Shown piece by piece: positions 43,231 to 53,690 of a stretch of 64,000 nt of DNA. The position numbers and the translations under genes were made by a program. The notes below the pieces were generated by a model that was given only the letters and a program-made list of their open reading frames with translations, did no database searches and had not been told where the DNA came from. The DNA is from JBCCXL01 sp039191605. GTDB taxonomy: Bacteria > Acidobacteriota > Thermoanaerobaculia > Multivoradales > JAHZIX01. The stretch spans positions 1-64,000 of the forward strand of contig JBCCXL010000016.1 in assembly GCA_039191605.1 (NCBI GenBank). The letters are read 5' to 3'. The stretch's first letter is position 1, and the number at the start of each line of letters is the position of its first letter.

Positions 43231-44175
43231 ATGATTGCAGCCCTAGAGATTCTTGGTGGGGTGGTTCTGCTCTACCTCGGAGGGGAAGCCTTGGTTCGCG
43301 GCGCCTCTCGGGTCGCCCTGCGCTTCGGCCTCTCCCCCCTGGTGATCGGGTTGACGGTGGTGGCCTTCGGCACCTCGGCGCCGGAATTGGCGGCGTCCCT
43401 GGCGGCGGTGTACGAGGGCTCGGAAGGCATCGCCCTGGGCAACGTGCTGGGGAGCAACATCGCGAATATCGGCCTGATCCTCGGCCTCGCGGCGCTGATG
43501 CGTCCGCTGACGGCAGAGTCGGTGGTGCTGAAGCGGGAAATCCCCTTCATGATCTTCGTTTCGGTGCTGCTCGTGCCGATGGCCCTCGATGGCGCCTTCC
43601 AGCGCTTCGACGGTGGCCTGATGCTCTTCTTCTTCGTCGGCTACCTCTTCGTCCTGCTGCGCAAGGGAGAGGCGCCGCCGGACGTCGACGAGGAGCTCGG
43701 CGACCTCGACCCCAGCGAGATCTCGGTGAATCGAGAAGTGGTGCTGATCGCCGTCGGCATCGCCATGCTGGTGCTGGGCTCGGACCTGCTGGTACAGGGA
43801 GCGGTGGAGATCGCCCGCTACTTCAGCGTCTCCGAGCAGGTCATCGGCCTCACCCTCGTCGCCTTCGGCACCAGCCTGCCGGAGCTCGCCACCTCGGTGG
43901 TGGCGGCGCGCAAGGGCGAGGGCGACATCGTCCTCGGTAACGTCATCGGCTCGAACATCTTCAACGTCCTGCTGGTGCTCGGAACCACCAGCCTGCTGCT
44001 GGAGATCCCCGCCGCCCTCGCCGCCATTCAGCGCGACCTCATCACCGGCCTGGTGTTCAGCGTCGTCGTGGTGATCTTCCTGCTCGTCCCCAAACCCCTG
44101 CACCTCGGCCGAGGCGAAGGCAGCGTGCTGCTAGCGGCCTACATCGGCTACATCTTCTGGGTTTTTTGGAGTTGA
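43231..44175 (+). CDS. Na+/Ca2+ exchanger-family antiporter (CaCA, YrbG-like)
   Basis: A 314-residue inner-membrane antiporter with ten predicted helices in two inverted halves. The alpha-repeats are both intact: GTSAPELAASL with GNVLGSNIANIG in the first half, and GTSLPELATSVV with GNVIGSNIFNVL in the second. The central loop (about 143-165) is acidic (DVDEELGDLDPSE), as expected for the cytoplasmic loop. It exports Ca2+ or another cation against Na+ or H+. It closely follows the second PilZ gene. Confidence 0.93.
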   Translation: MIAALEILGGVVLLYLGGEALVRGASRVALRFGLSPLVIGLTVVAFGTSAPELAASLAAVYEGSEGIALGNVLGSNIANIGLILGLAALMRPLTAESVVLKREIPFMIFVSVLLVPMALDGAFQRFDGGLMLFFFVGYLFVLLRKGEAPPDVDEELGDLDPSEISVNREVVLIAVGIAMLVLGSDLLVQGAVEIARYFSVSEQVIGLTLVAFGTSLPELATSVVAARKGEGDIVLGNVIGSNIFNVLLVLGTTSLLLEIPAALAAIQRDLITGLVFSVVVVIFLLVPKPLHLGRGEGSVLLAAYIGYIFWVFWS

Positions 44176-44424
44176 CAGTTGCCGAGACTTGTCGTGAACA
44201 ACCCTTGTTCGCGGTACCGGTTCAACGGAAGGTAGGCAGTATCGAGAGGTCGGCGGGGAAAGATCGGATGAGAAATTTCGGCTCAATATGGTCCTTGAGA
44301 GGGTGTGATTTCGCGTTGCCTGATGAGTATGTTTTAATTATCAATTGATTTTTAGGGGTTCATTGCTTTCAGCTTTTCAGGCATTCCGCCAAAATTCTGA
44401 CGTCATGAGTTAGACCATCCCAAC

Positions 44425-44475
44425 TCAAGAATACGGGCAGTTCAAGAACACAGGCAGCTCACAAGCACACGGGCT
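44425..44475 (+). repeat. Three degenerate 17-bp direct repeats upstream of a secreted-protein gene
   Basis: Units tcaagaatacgggcagt (44425-44441), tcaagaacacaggcagc (44442-44458) and tcacaagcacacgggct (44459-44475). The first two match at 14 of 17 bases; the third is more divergent. They lie 95-145 bp before the gene at 44570 and could be regulator-binding sites. Confidence 0.5.
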
Positions 44476-44559
44476 AAGGTGGATAGGCAGCCTTTCGAGG
44501 CTTACATCCTCCCGTAGCCGCTATTTATTACTCCGCCTGGCGTGTGATCAGGCCAGCAC

Positions 44560-44565
44560 AGGAGG
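44560..44565 (+). promoter_or_regulatory. Ribosome binding site of the first secreted protein
   Basis: AGGAGG followed by catc and ATG 44570. The spacing is short, but the site is a perfect Shine-Dalgarno match. Confidence 0.7.
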
Positions 44566-44569
44566 CATC

Positions 44570-45004
44570 ATGCCAAAATATTCCTTTCAGTGGATCGCTT
44601 TTTACATCATTCTCGCGACAGTCACTTGCTTTACAATCCCTGCCTCGGCTCAGCTTCCTGTCTACGGTGCTGTTCTCAGCGACACCATCGTGACCTTGGA
44701 GCTCAAGATCGACGCAGGGGACACCATTGAGCTTTCATTGCGCGAGGGCGAGATGGGGCAGGTGAGCTTCGGAGGAGATGAATCCTATGGCTTCATAGGA
44801 ACCCTTCCCGAAGAGTCCGTAGGGCAAGTCGACCTTTTTGTCGCTCGCCTCACAAATCACGAGAGCGGCGACGGTGCCGTGGTAGAGCAGCTCTGGAAAG
44901 ATGACATCGCCTTGGGCGGCTCTCGCCACTTTGACTTCGGCCCCGGCTTTGAGCTCACAGTGGCGCCGGAACTGGGGCAGGCAACCTCGTCTCCGGACAC
45001 TTGA
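44570..45004 (+). CDS. Small secreted protein, paralogue 1 (family not recognised)
   Basis: 144 residues. A signal peptide (FQWIAFYIILATVTCFTIPASAQ) ends at the AQ around residue 28, leaving a mature acidic, probably all-beta protein of about 115 residues. It contains LELKIDAGDTIELSLREGE, VSFGGDESYGF and VDLFVARLTNHESG. The same pattern recurs in the protein encoded at 45417-46037, so the two are homologues. This copy has no Cys-rich tail and no cysteine after the signal peptide. I recognise no named domain. Lower GC and isolated position suggest recent acquisition of the pair. Confidence 0.7.
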   Translation: MPKYSFQWIAFYIILATVTCFTIPASAQLPVYGAVLSDTIVTLELKIDAGDTIELSLREGEMGQVSFGGDESYGFIGTLPEESVGQVDLFVARLTNHESGDGAVVEQLWKDDIALGGSRHFDFGPGFELTVAPELGQATSSPDT

Positions 45005-45416
45005 TTTGATCCCTTAGGAGGTGGGCTGTCTCCCCTCCTTGATTCTGTATCGAATCCTCTAGACAGACCCGCACTTCATTGAGTGCGTCGCCTAATCCCT
45101 GACCTGCGATTTCCGCAGCTCAGGGATTTAGTGTGTCTGGGGCTCAATTTCACCACAGCCTTTAGGTGCAGGCGATTCCCTATCTCTAGGTTTGCAGTAT
45201 GCCTTCGCCTACTTTGCGATCGGTGGTCCCTGCAAAGGCTAAGGTGCGCGTTCTATGAACGAAGCCCAAAAAACCAATTCCAGGCTTCGCCTCTATCCCT
45301 AAACTCAACTAAAGGGCGTACGTCTGGATAGGAGTGGGGACGCCACTCAATGGCCGTCTCACGATCAATGAATTTCGGGCATCTATTCGAACTATTCCCA
45401 AACAAGGAGATTCAGA
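45005..45416. other. Intergenic, 412 bp, between the two secreted proteins
   Basis: An open frame at 45083-45331 runs through a strong hairpin and has Arg/Leu/Cys-rich composition, so I reject it. A weak dyad (GGAGG/CCTCC, about 45017-45040) follows the first gene. AAGGAG precedes the second gene's ATG. The region is AT-richer than the rest of the window. Confidence 0.5.
45094..45128 (+). terminator. Long hairpin between the secreted-protein genes
   Basis: AATCCCTGACCTGCG (45094-45108) and CGCAGCTCAGGGATT (45114-45128) pair with one mismatch around a 5-nt loop. A short TTA follows. It may be a terminator of the first gene or a structured RNA element. Confidence 0.5.
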
Positions 45417-46037
45417 ATGAACGCGTTTCGATTGATTGCGTGCATGGCGTTGCTGTGCCTGGCCTCGCTATTTATTCAACCCGCATCGGCACAGGGCGCC
45501 TTTACCATCACCGATGATTCTCGCCTTCTTTCTGGCCATCTGGAGCTGGGTGATGGTGAAATCATAAAGTTCAAGAGCCGCAGCGGAGAGTTATTTACTA
45601 TTCATTTCGAAGGCGACTCCCGCGGCTACGGAATCGTAATGACTCTTGACGAAGACGACAGTTCACCTGCCTTCGAGATTCTTGTCCTGGCGATCGAGGA
45701 GCATTCCTCCGGCGCCGGTCAGACGATGCGCCAAGTAGATCGAGTACAGGGCGAGGTTGGAGGCAGTGCGGTCGGTCTGATGCCGAGTCCCTTGGCCGCC
45801 GTGAAGGTCGATGCGATCTCCCTCGCCGAGGTGGAGCCGGCCGAGCTCTCTCGGCAGGACCTCATACGGAAGGCGCTACAGACCGGAACCAACCCGGATC
45901 AGGAGAGCGTCTGCTGTGTTACCTGCGGGAATACGACGGCTTGCGGCTGCGCAATCGTCATGGACTGCGGAAGCTGCTGCTCCGGTGGCTGCTGCGGGGG
46001 AGGTGGAGGTCAAGGCCCCCTTAGTCAGAGCCCGTAG
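45417..46037 (+). CDS. Secreted protein, paralogue 2, with ten-cysteine C-terminal tail
   Basis: 206 residues. The signal peptide ends PASAQ (about residue 26). The domain shared with paralogue 1 follows: LELGDGEIIKFKSRSGEL, HFEGDSRGYGIVMTL and FEILVLAIEEHSSG. A linker has LSRQDLIRKALQTGTNPDQE. The final 40 residues hold ten cysteines in the order CCVTC, CGC, DCGSCC, GGCC, then a glycine run. This could bind metal, form disulfides in the envelope, or be a modified-peptide precursor region with a large leader; none is proven. No peptide-maturation enzyme is close by. The start at ATG 45417 has AAGGAG 8-9 nt upstream. I know no named family for it. Confidence 0.72.
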   Translation: MNAFRLIACMALLCLASLFIQPASAQGAFTITDDSRLLSGHLELGDGEIIKFKSRSGELFTIHFEGDSRGYGIVMTLDEDDSSPAFEILVLAIEEHSSGAGQTMRQVDRVQGEVGGSAVGLMPSPLAAVKVDAISLAEVEPAELSRQDLIRKALQTGTNPDQESVCCVTCGNTTACGCAIVMDCGSCCSGGCCGGGGGQGPLSQSP

Positions 46038-46074
46038 CTCTTGGGGAGTCGTTTCGAAAACTGGTATTGATTCT

Positions 46075-46114
46075 CCAGCGGGCCTTGAGCGTTTCCTGAC
46101 TCAAGGCCCGCTGG
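46075..46114 (+). terminator. Perfect 15-bp hairpin, likely bidirectional terminator
   Basis: CCAGCGGGCCTTGAG (46075-46089) and CTCAAGGCCCGCTGG (46100-46114) form a perfect stem with a 10-nt loop. It lies between the stops of two convergent genes (46037 and 46125), so it can serve both. T-runs on either side are short. Confidence 0.75.
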
Positions 46115-46124
46115 CTATTTCAGC

Positions 46125-46796
46125 CTAGGTAGAGACAGTAATGTGCACGGTGGCCGAAAGTGAATCGATACTTCCGTCGCCAGAACATCCACCCGGTCGA
46201 CTCTCGGCCATGAAGCTCAACGTGTGAGTGCCGCGGTTCAGCCCCTTGATCTCAATAGGGCGCCGAATTGAGGTGCTGCCGGGCTCGTACCAATCTGAGA
46301 AAATGACCGTGGATTCGTCAATTTGAATTGTATAGCGAACGGGTTGACAAACGTCTTCGTTCGGTTGAATCAAAATCCAGAGCTGACCTTCGGTCTCGGT
46401 CGTAATCTTTGCGGTTTCCGGTTGGCATAGGGTTGGGTTGGTTCTTGGCAGCGAGCATTGTGCGTCAAGCTGTATCGTCTGGAGTATTAAAGGAGGGAGA
46501 GGCTCCTCTTTTAGCTGTTGGATCAGCTCGTCTGAAACTTCATGATCCAGACTGACAGATAAGTCTGTCACCACGCCAACCGCCCAATTACGCAGACCGT
46601 CGTTGCTAGCGGATGGCGGGGCCTTCAGCACCTCCACGGCGAGGGGGAAGAGCTGACCGCTGACTTCAAGTTTCTTATGATGGTCGGCTTGCTGGTGTTG
46701 CAAGGTCGCTAGCAAGAACGCGCCGATCGCCACTCCGCCGGCCTGAATCCAATTGGGTAGCCACTCAAGATAGTGGGGTTTTTTGTTTTCGCTCAT
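46125..46796 (-). CDS. Membrane-anchored orphan protein
   Basis: 223 residues. One hydrophobic segment near the N terminus (WIQAGGVAIGAFLLATLQHQ, about 16-35) acts as anchor. A helical part follows (VVTDLSVSLDHEVSDELIQQ), then a likely beta-sandwich (IQIDESTVIFSDWYE, EIKGLNRGTHTLSFMAE, SATVHITV) with several cysteines. Such an end resembles Ig-like or lectin-like extracellular modules, but I recognise no family. It is AT-richer than its flanks, like the two secreted-protein genes it converges with. I cannot assign a function. Confidence 0.65.
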   Translation of the reverse strand: MSENKKPHYLEWLPNWIQAGGVAIGAFLLATLQHQQADHHKKLEVSGQLFPLAVEVLKAPPSASNDGLRNWAVGVVTDLSVSLDHEVSDELIQQLKEEPLPPLILQTIQLDAQCSLPRTNPTLCQPETAKITTETEGQLWILIQPNEDVCQPVRYTIQIDESTVIFSDWYEPGSTSIRRPIEIKGLNRGTHTLSFMAESRPGGCSGDGSIDSLSATVHITVST

Positions 46797-46880
46797 CTAG
46801 GGTAGTTCCTCCTACCCTAAAACGCGCAAATCCTTCGGCAAATGGAGCAGCGGAGGTTTGGATTAGCGTCGATGCGAGTC

Positions 46881-47957
46881 TCACCGCATAAAGCGCCCCG
46901 CTCCCTCCGGCGTCAGCAGTCCCTGCCAGGTGCCGGCGCCTAGAACCACCGGCAGCAGATTACCGGGGTTGGTGCGCAGCCGGTCGAGGGCCTCGGAGAG
47001 GGGCTCTTCGGGGGAGGCGGTCTGGAAGCGGGTGGTCATCACGTTGCGTACGGCGGTGTCGGCGCCCTGCTGCTGGAGAGCTTGGGCGAAGGCGTCGCGG
47101 GTGAGGATGCCGATGGGGCGGTCGAGCTCAGAGACCGGCAGGGCGCGAAAGGGGCTTAAGGAAAAGAATTGATTGGCGTGGGCCAGGGTGTGGAGGGGAG
47201 AGAGGGTGGGGAATTGGGTGAGCATGGCCTGGCGCACGTCGATGCCGTCGAGGCGGGCGATGCGCTGCACGAAGGCGGCCTCCCGGGAGGCGCTCCACCA
47301 CACGAAGAAGCCGATCAGGGCGAGGACGGGGTTGGTGCCGGCGCCGGGCTGAATGGGAATCAGGCCGAAGAGCACGAAGGCGGCGGCGATGAGCTTGCCG
47401 ACGTTGGCGGCCCAGCGGGTGGCCTTGGGGAAAGGGACGAAGAAGCCCATGCAGGCGCGCAGCACGCGTCCGCCGTCCATCGGGAAGGCGGGGATCAGGT
47501 TGAAGAGCACCAGGCCGATGTTGGCGAACATCAAAGCGGTCTCGAAGGGGATGCCCATCACCCCGGCGGAGGCCGGCAGGAGGGGGCCGAAGAGCTGCAG
47601 CTGGACGAAGAGCAGAACGGCGAGCACCACGTTTACCGCCGGGCCGGCGAGGGCCACCACCAATTCCTGCACCGGCTTCTGGGGCATGCGCTCGAGGCGG
47701 GCGAGGCCGCCGATGGGCAGGAGGGTAATGTCCCGAGTGCCGATGCCGTAGTAGCGGGCGGCGAGGGCGTGGCCGAACTCATGGAGGGCGACGCAGCCGA
47801 AGAGGGCGATCACGAAGGCGACGGAGGCGAGGGTGCCGACGGTGCCGAGGCCGCGCCCGAGGTCGCGCCAGGCGATCCACAGCAGGAGAAGGAAGAAGGT
47901 CGCGTGCACTCGCACCGGAATGCCGAGGAGGGTGCCGAGATGAATGGACCAGCGCAT
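46881..47957 (-). CDS. Site-2-protease-type M50 metallopeptidase with CBS domains
   Basis: 358 residues. An intramembrane zinc protease of the SpoIVFB-like group: HEFGH (59-63) inside a helix, the second ligand motif FNLIPAFPMDGGRVL (about 140-155), and helices in residues 1-215. The C-terminal 140 residues are a CBS pair (LSPFRALPVSELDRPIGILT; PEEPLSEALDRLRTNPGNLL), which may sense nucleotides. Family members cut membrane-bound regulators such as anti-sigma factors or pro-sigma factors. The substrate is unknown. Confidence 0.92.
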   Translation of the reverse strand: MRWSIHLGTLLGIPVRVHATFFLLLLWIAWRDLGRGLGTVGTLASVAFVIALFGCVALHEFGHALAARYYGIGTRDITLLPIGGLARLERMPQKPVQELVVALAGPAVNVVLAVLLFVQLQLFGPLLPASAGVMGIPFETALMFANIGLVLFNLIPAFPMDGGRVLRACMGFFVPFPKATRWAANVGKLIAAAFVLFGLIPIQPGAGTNPVLALIGFFVWWSASREAAFVQRIARLDGIDVRQAMLTQFPTLSPLHTLAHANQFFSLSPFRALPVSELDRPIGILTRDAFAQALQQQGADTAVRNVMTTRFQTASPEEPLSEALDRLRTNPGNLLPVVLGAGTWQGLLTPEGAGRFMR

Positions 47958-48464
47958 GGTGGAAGCAGCCTTTCTGCGTATTGGCTCGGGGCGAGTCGAG
48001 GGACGGTGGGGAGGGCGAAGGGAAGGGGCGAGGAAAGGGGGAGGGGAGGCCTAGGGGGAGCGGCGAAGGCCGCTGAGCGTATCTACCGCTTCGAGGCCTA
48101 CTGCTCCGAAGGCCTACCGCTTCGAGGGAGCGGTGGTTTCAGAACCGGCCCAATTCGCTTTGGCGGGGCTCTGGAAGAAGGAGGACACCGCGAGCAGTAG
48201 CCCCCAGTAGCAGCAGGCCTACTAGCAGCAGGCCCAGCAGGATCAGACCCAGCACTGGCAGGCTCAGCAGCCGGAGGAGCGGGGAGAGAGGCTCGAGGTT
48301 CGGTCTCCTCCATCCTCTGGCAACGGATTCCGAAGGCCTTAGATTCCGCCGGAGCGCAGAGGTGCTCAGAAGCCCGAGGCGCTGCCGATGCAGCTTCGAG
48401 AGCCGCCCTGCGGTACCGGCAGAGAATCGACCTCTAGCCCTTCGAGCTGGTTGGTGCCGGTGGA
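47958..48464. other. Intergenic, 507 bp, with a start-less hydrophobic reading frame
   Basis: No complete gene is supported. On the minus strand, 48139 to about 48277 codes a 23-residue Leu/Val-rich helix followed by a short tail ending LGRF. The only nearby ATG (48313) is in another frame. This may be a frameshifted small membrane protein or a chance product of CAG-rich DNA. Confidence 0.45.
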
Positions 48465-49673
48465 TCATTCCAAAGCCTGAAGAGTGACGGGCACCTCTCG
48501 AGAGCCCTGCTCGTTGACTACCGTAAGCTGAACGGAGACCCCAACTCCCGCGGTCTCGAAGGCGTAGAAGAGGTCGTCGAGGGATTGCACCGCCTCGCCG
48601 TTCACCGCGACGATGCGGTCGCCGAGGATCACCCGCCGTCCCCGCCGGGAGGAGCGCAGTCCCTCGAGGCCGGCGCGATCGGCGGGTCCGCCGGAAAGCA
48701 CTCGCTGGAGGATCACTCCCTCCAGGCCCCAGCGGCGGGCGTAGCGGTCGGCCAAGGCTTCGATTCCAATCCCCGGCTGGATGGGGCGGCCGTATTGAAT
48801 CAGCTGCGGCACCAGTCGGCGCACCACGTCCACCGGCACGGCGAAGCCAATGCCGGCGGAGGCGCCGCTGGGGCTGTAGATCGCCGTGTTGACGCCGATC
48901 AACCGCCCCTGAGAATTGAGCAGCGGGCCGCCGGAGTTGCCGGGATTGATCGCCGCGTCGGTCTGCACCAGGTCGCGAATCAGGCGGCCGCCGGGGCTGC
49001 GCAATTCTCGGCCGAGGGCGCTCACCACCCCCACGGTGAGGGTCTGGTCGAGGCCGAAGGGGTTGCCGATAGCCAGCACCCGCTGCCCGACCACCAGGTC
49101 GAAGGAGCGGCCGACGGAAACCGGTCGCAGAGATTCCGCGAAGTTCTCGAGGCGCAGCACCGCGAGGTCCTTGTTGGGGGCGGTGCCCACCAGTTCCGCG
49201 GTGAAGGTCTGCTGATCGGCGAGAGTGACGGTGAAGCGGCTGCCGTTTTCGATCACGTGGTAGTTGGTGACGACGTGGCCCTCGTCGTCCCACAGGAAGC
49301 CGCTACCGCTGCCGCGGGGAATCTCGAAGACGTTGGTGGAGAACCAGTCCCGCTGCAGCGCGGAGGTGTTGACGGAAACCACGGAGCGAGCGGCGAGGCG
49401 GAAGATCTCGATATCTCGACGCTCGCCGGCGGTGAGTCCCTCGGGCATCGCGGAGCGATCGACGGAACCGAGGGACTCGGCCGGCGACGGGGTGCCGGGG
49501 GTGGAGCCCTCCCGCTCCGAATTCGCCAGCCCCGAATCCGCCAGCGTCGAGCCTGCTGGTGCCTGGGCCTCAGCGGCGTCCACCGCGGAGGAGAGAGGGG
49601 AGCGCTGAGACAGAAACAGACCCGCCATCAGGCCAAGGCCCAGGGCGAGGAGAGAGATCAGGAGTGTGCGCAT
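48465..49673 (-). CDS. HtrA/DegP-type S1C serine protease with PDZ domain
   Basis: 402 residues. An N-terminal signal-anchor (LLISLLALGLGLMAGLFLS), a Ser/Ala-rich linker of about 60, then a trypsin-like domain with the full triad: His139 in TNYHVI, Asp169 in NKDLAVLRL and Ser247 in NPGNSGGP. One PDZ domain covers the last 110 residues (GIGIEALADRYARRWGLEGV, DRIVAVNGEAVQSLDDL). This is the DegS/HhoB-like single-PDZ plan: a periplasmic quality-control or regulatory protease. It is divergent from icd. Confidence 0.93.
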   Translation of the reverse strand: MRTLLISLLALGLGLMAGLFLSQRSPLSSAVDAAEAQAPAGSTLADSGLANSEREGSTPGTPSPAESLGSVDRSAMPEGLTAGERRDIEIFRLAARSVVSVNTSALQRDWFSTNVFEIPRGSGSGFLWDDEGHVVTNYHVIENGSRFTVTLADQQTFTAELVGTAPNKDLAVLRLENFAESLRPVSVGRSFDLVVGQRVLAIGNPFGLDQTLTVGVVSALGRELRSPGGRLIRDLVQTDAAINPGNSGGPLLNSQGRLIGVNTAIYSPSGASAGIGFAVPVDVVRRLVPQLIQYGRPIQPGIGIEALADRYARRWGLEGVILQRVLSGGPADRAGLEGLRSSRRGRRVILGDRIVAVNGEAVQSLDDLFYAFETAGVGVSVQLTVVNEQGSREVPVTLQALE

Positions 49674-50102
49674 CGAGGGGTGCTCCTCAGCGAGGAAAGT
49701 AGGGGCTCAACAGATTCGGCTTGGAAGATCAGGGCCCAGAAGGTCAGGGGCGTCACGGTGAGCTGAAGGGGCGGCGTCATCGGTAGGTTGCGGGGGGCTG
49801 AGGCATCGAGGGGGCAGTGAGCCCGGGTTTTGTTTGGGCGGTGAGACTCATGGAGGTTCGAGCCTGTAGGGATTGAGGAACCCTCGTCTAGGAGCACACT
49901 GTAGCGCTCTTGTGGCAATGTCGGAGCCCCCTTGGACCCTATGATACGATCCACCCCCGATCTTGGCTCGCTGTACCTCGATGAGCCATATCGATCCCCT
50001 CGCCTCTTTTCTACCTGCCTTTCTCACTCACGATACTCAGCAAGATTCTTGGGCTCCCGGCTGCTGCCTCAGCGGGGGAGTACCGTCAGGAGGACTGTCA
50101 AT
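49674..50102. other. Divergent promoter region, 429 bp, between htrA-like gene and icd
   Basis: No gene is supported. An in-frame extension of icd up to 49932 lacks family similarity. AGGAGG at 50088-50093 sets the icd start. Promoters for both directions should lie here, but no clear -35/-10 pair stands out. Confidence 0.5.
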
Positions 50103-51350
<1,248 letters not shown>

Positions 51351-51424
51351 TTCAGCGCCGCAGCTGCCGCCTTGGGCGATGCAGCGAGCGGCGATCCTCA
51401 GCTGAAGACCTGAGCCCTGAGACA

Positions 51425-51457
51425 GCCGACCCGCGCACTGCTGAGCAGCGGGTCGGC
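51425..51457 (+). other. Hairpin between icd and sucC
   Basis: GCCGACCCGC (51425-51434) pairs with GCGGGTCGGC (51448-51457), loop 13 nt. No T-run follows. It could be a weak terminator for icd or an RNA-processing site. Confidence 0.5.
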
Positions 51458-51611
51458 GACCCTCGGATCGGCAGCCATCCAATCGCTGGTAGTGAACATC
51501 AAGGTGGGGAACCATCGCCCCGATTCACTATCAGCGGTGGTAGCCGCTGGTCGTCAGCTGATGGACAGTCATTCGAAGAACTAGATCGGATCCTTCCAAA
51601 GGAGAAACCCG

Positions 51612-52783
<1,172 letters not shown>

Positions 52784-52784
<1 letters not shown>

Positions 52785-53674
52785 TGGCGATTTGGGTCAG
52801 TAATGAAACCCGGCTCCTGGTGCAGGGCATCACCGGCAAAGAAGGTGAGTTCCACGCCAAGGGCTGTCGCGACTACGGCACCCAAGTGGTGGCGGGAGTC
52901 ACTCCCGGCAAGGGAGGCCAGCAGGTCGAGGGCATTCCGGTCTTCGATTCCGTCGCCGAGGCGCGGCAGGAGACGCAGTGCAACGCCACGATGATCTTCG
53001 TGCCGCCCCCCTTCGCCGCCGACGCCATCATGGAGGCGGCGGCGGCCGGGGTGGAGCTCGTCGTCTGCATCACCGAGGGCATTCCGGTGCGCGACATGCT
53101 GCGGGTGCGGGCCTTCCTCGACGAGGTGAATCGGGGCTCCGAGAGCCCGGTGCGCCTGGTGGGCCCCAACTGCCCCGGAGTGATCACCCCCGGACAGGCG
53201 AAGATCGGCATTATGCCCGGTCATATCCACTCCCCGGGCTCTGTGGGCGTGGTGAGTCGCTCCGGCACTCTCACCTACGAGGCGGTGTGGCAGCTGTCCA
53301 ACGTCGGGCTGGGGCAGTCTTCCTGCGTCGGCATCGGCGGTGATCCGATCAACGGCACTAGCTTCATCGACGTGCTCTCCGCCTTCAACGACGATCCGGA
53401 CACCGAAGCGGTGATCATGATCGGCGAGATCGGCGGCAGCGCCGAAGAGGAAGCCGCCGCCTGGGTGAAGGACAACTTCAACGGGCCGGTGATCGGCTTC
53501 ATCGCTGGGCGCACCGCTCCTCCGGGCCGCCGTATGGGCCACGCCGGCGCCATCGTGTCCGGCGGCAAAGGCACCGCCGAGGGCAAGATCGCGGCGATGC
53601 GCGAAGCCGGAATCCACGTCGTGGACTCCCCTTCGTCTATGGGCGAGGCGGTCGCCGAGGCCCTCAAGGGCTGA
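52784..53674 (+). CDS. sucD: Succinyl-CoA synthetase, alpha subunit
   Basis: 296 residues. The CoA-binding Rossmann start is LLVQGITGKEGEFHAKGCRD. GPNCPGVITPGQAKIGIMPG and VSRSGTLTYEAVWQL follow, and the catalytic phosphohistidine is His253 in RRMGHAGAIVSGG. It shares one base with sucC, so expression is coupled. An open frame further upstream lies inside sucC in another frame and is not used. Confidence 0.96.
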
Positions 53675-53690
53675 GGTCTTCGGGGAGCCG

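Larger units (their letters stand above)
44176..44569. other. AT-richer intergenic region, 394 bp
   Basis: Base composition drops clearly compared with both flanks, with runs such as ttttaattatcaattgattt near 44333. No gene is supported; a 60-codon frame from 44166 is a chance extension. Degenerate 17-bp direct repeats occupy 44425-44475. A good ribosome-binding site ends the region. Confidence 0.55.

Noticed and set aside
44166..44348. 60-codon frame overlapping the end of the exchanger gene
   Set aside because: TTG start inside another gene, no motif, and AT-rich non-coding-like sequence.
45083..45331. 82-codon plus-strand frame between the secreted-protein genes
   Set aside because: It runs through a 15-bp hairpin, is Arg/Cys-rich without motif, and has no ribosome-binding site.
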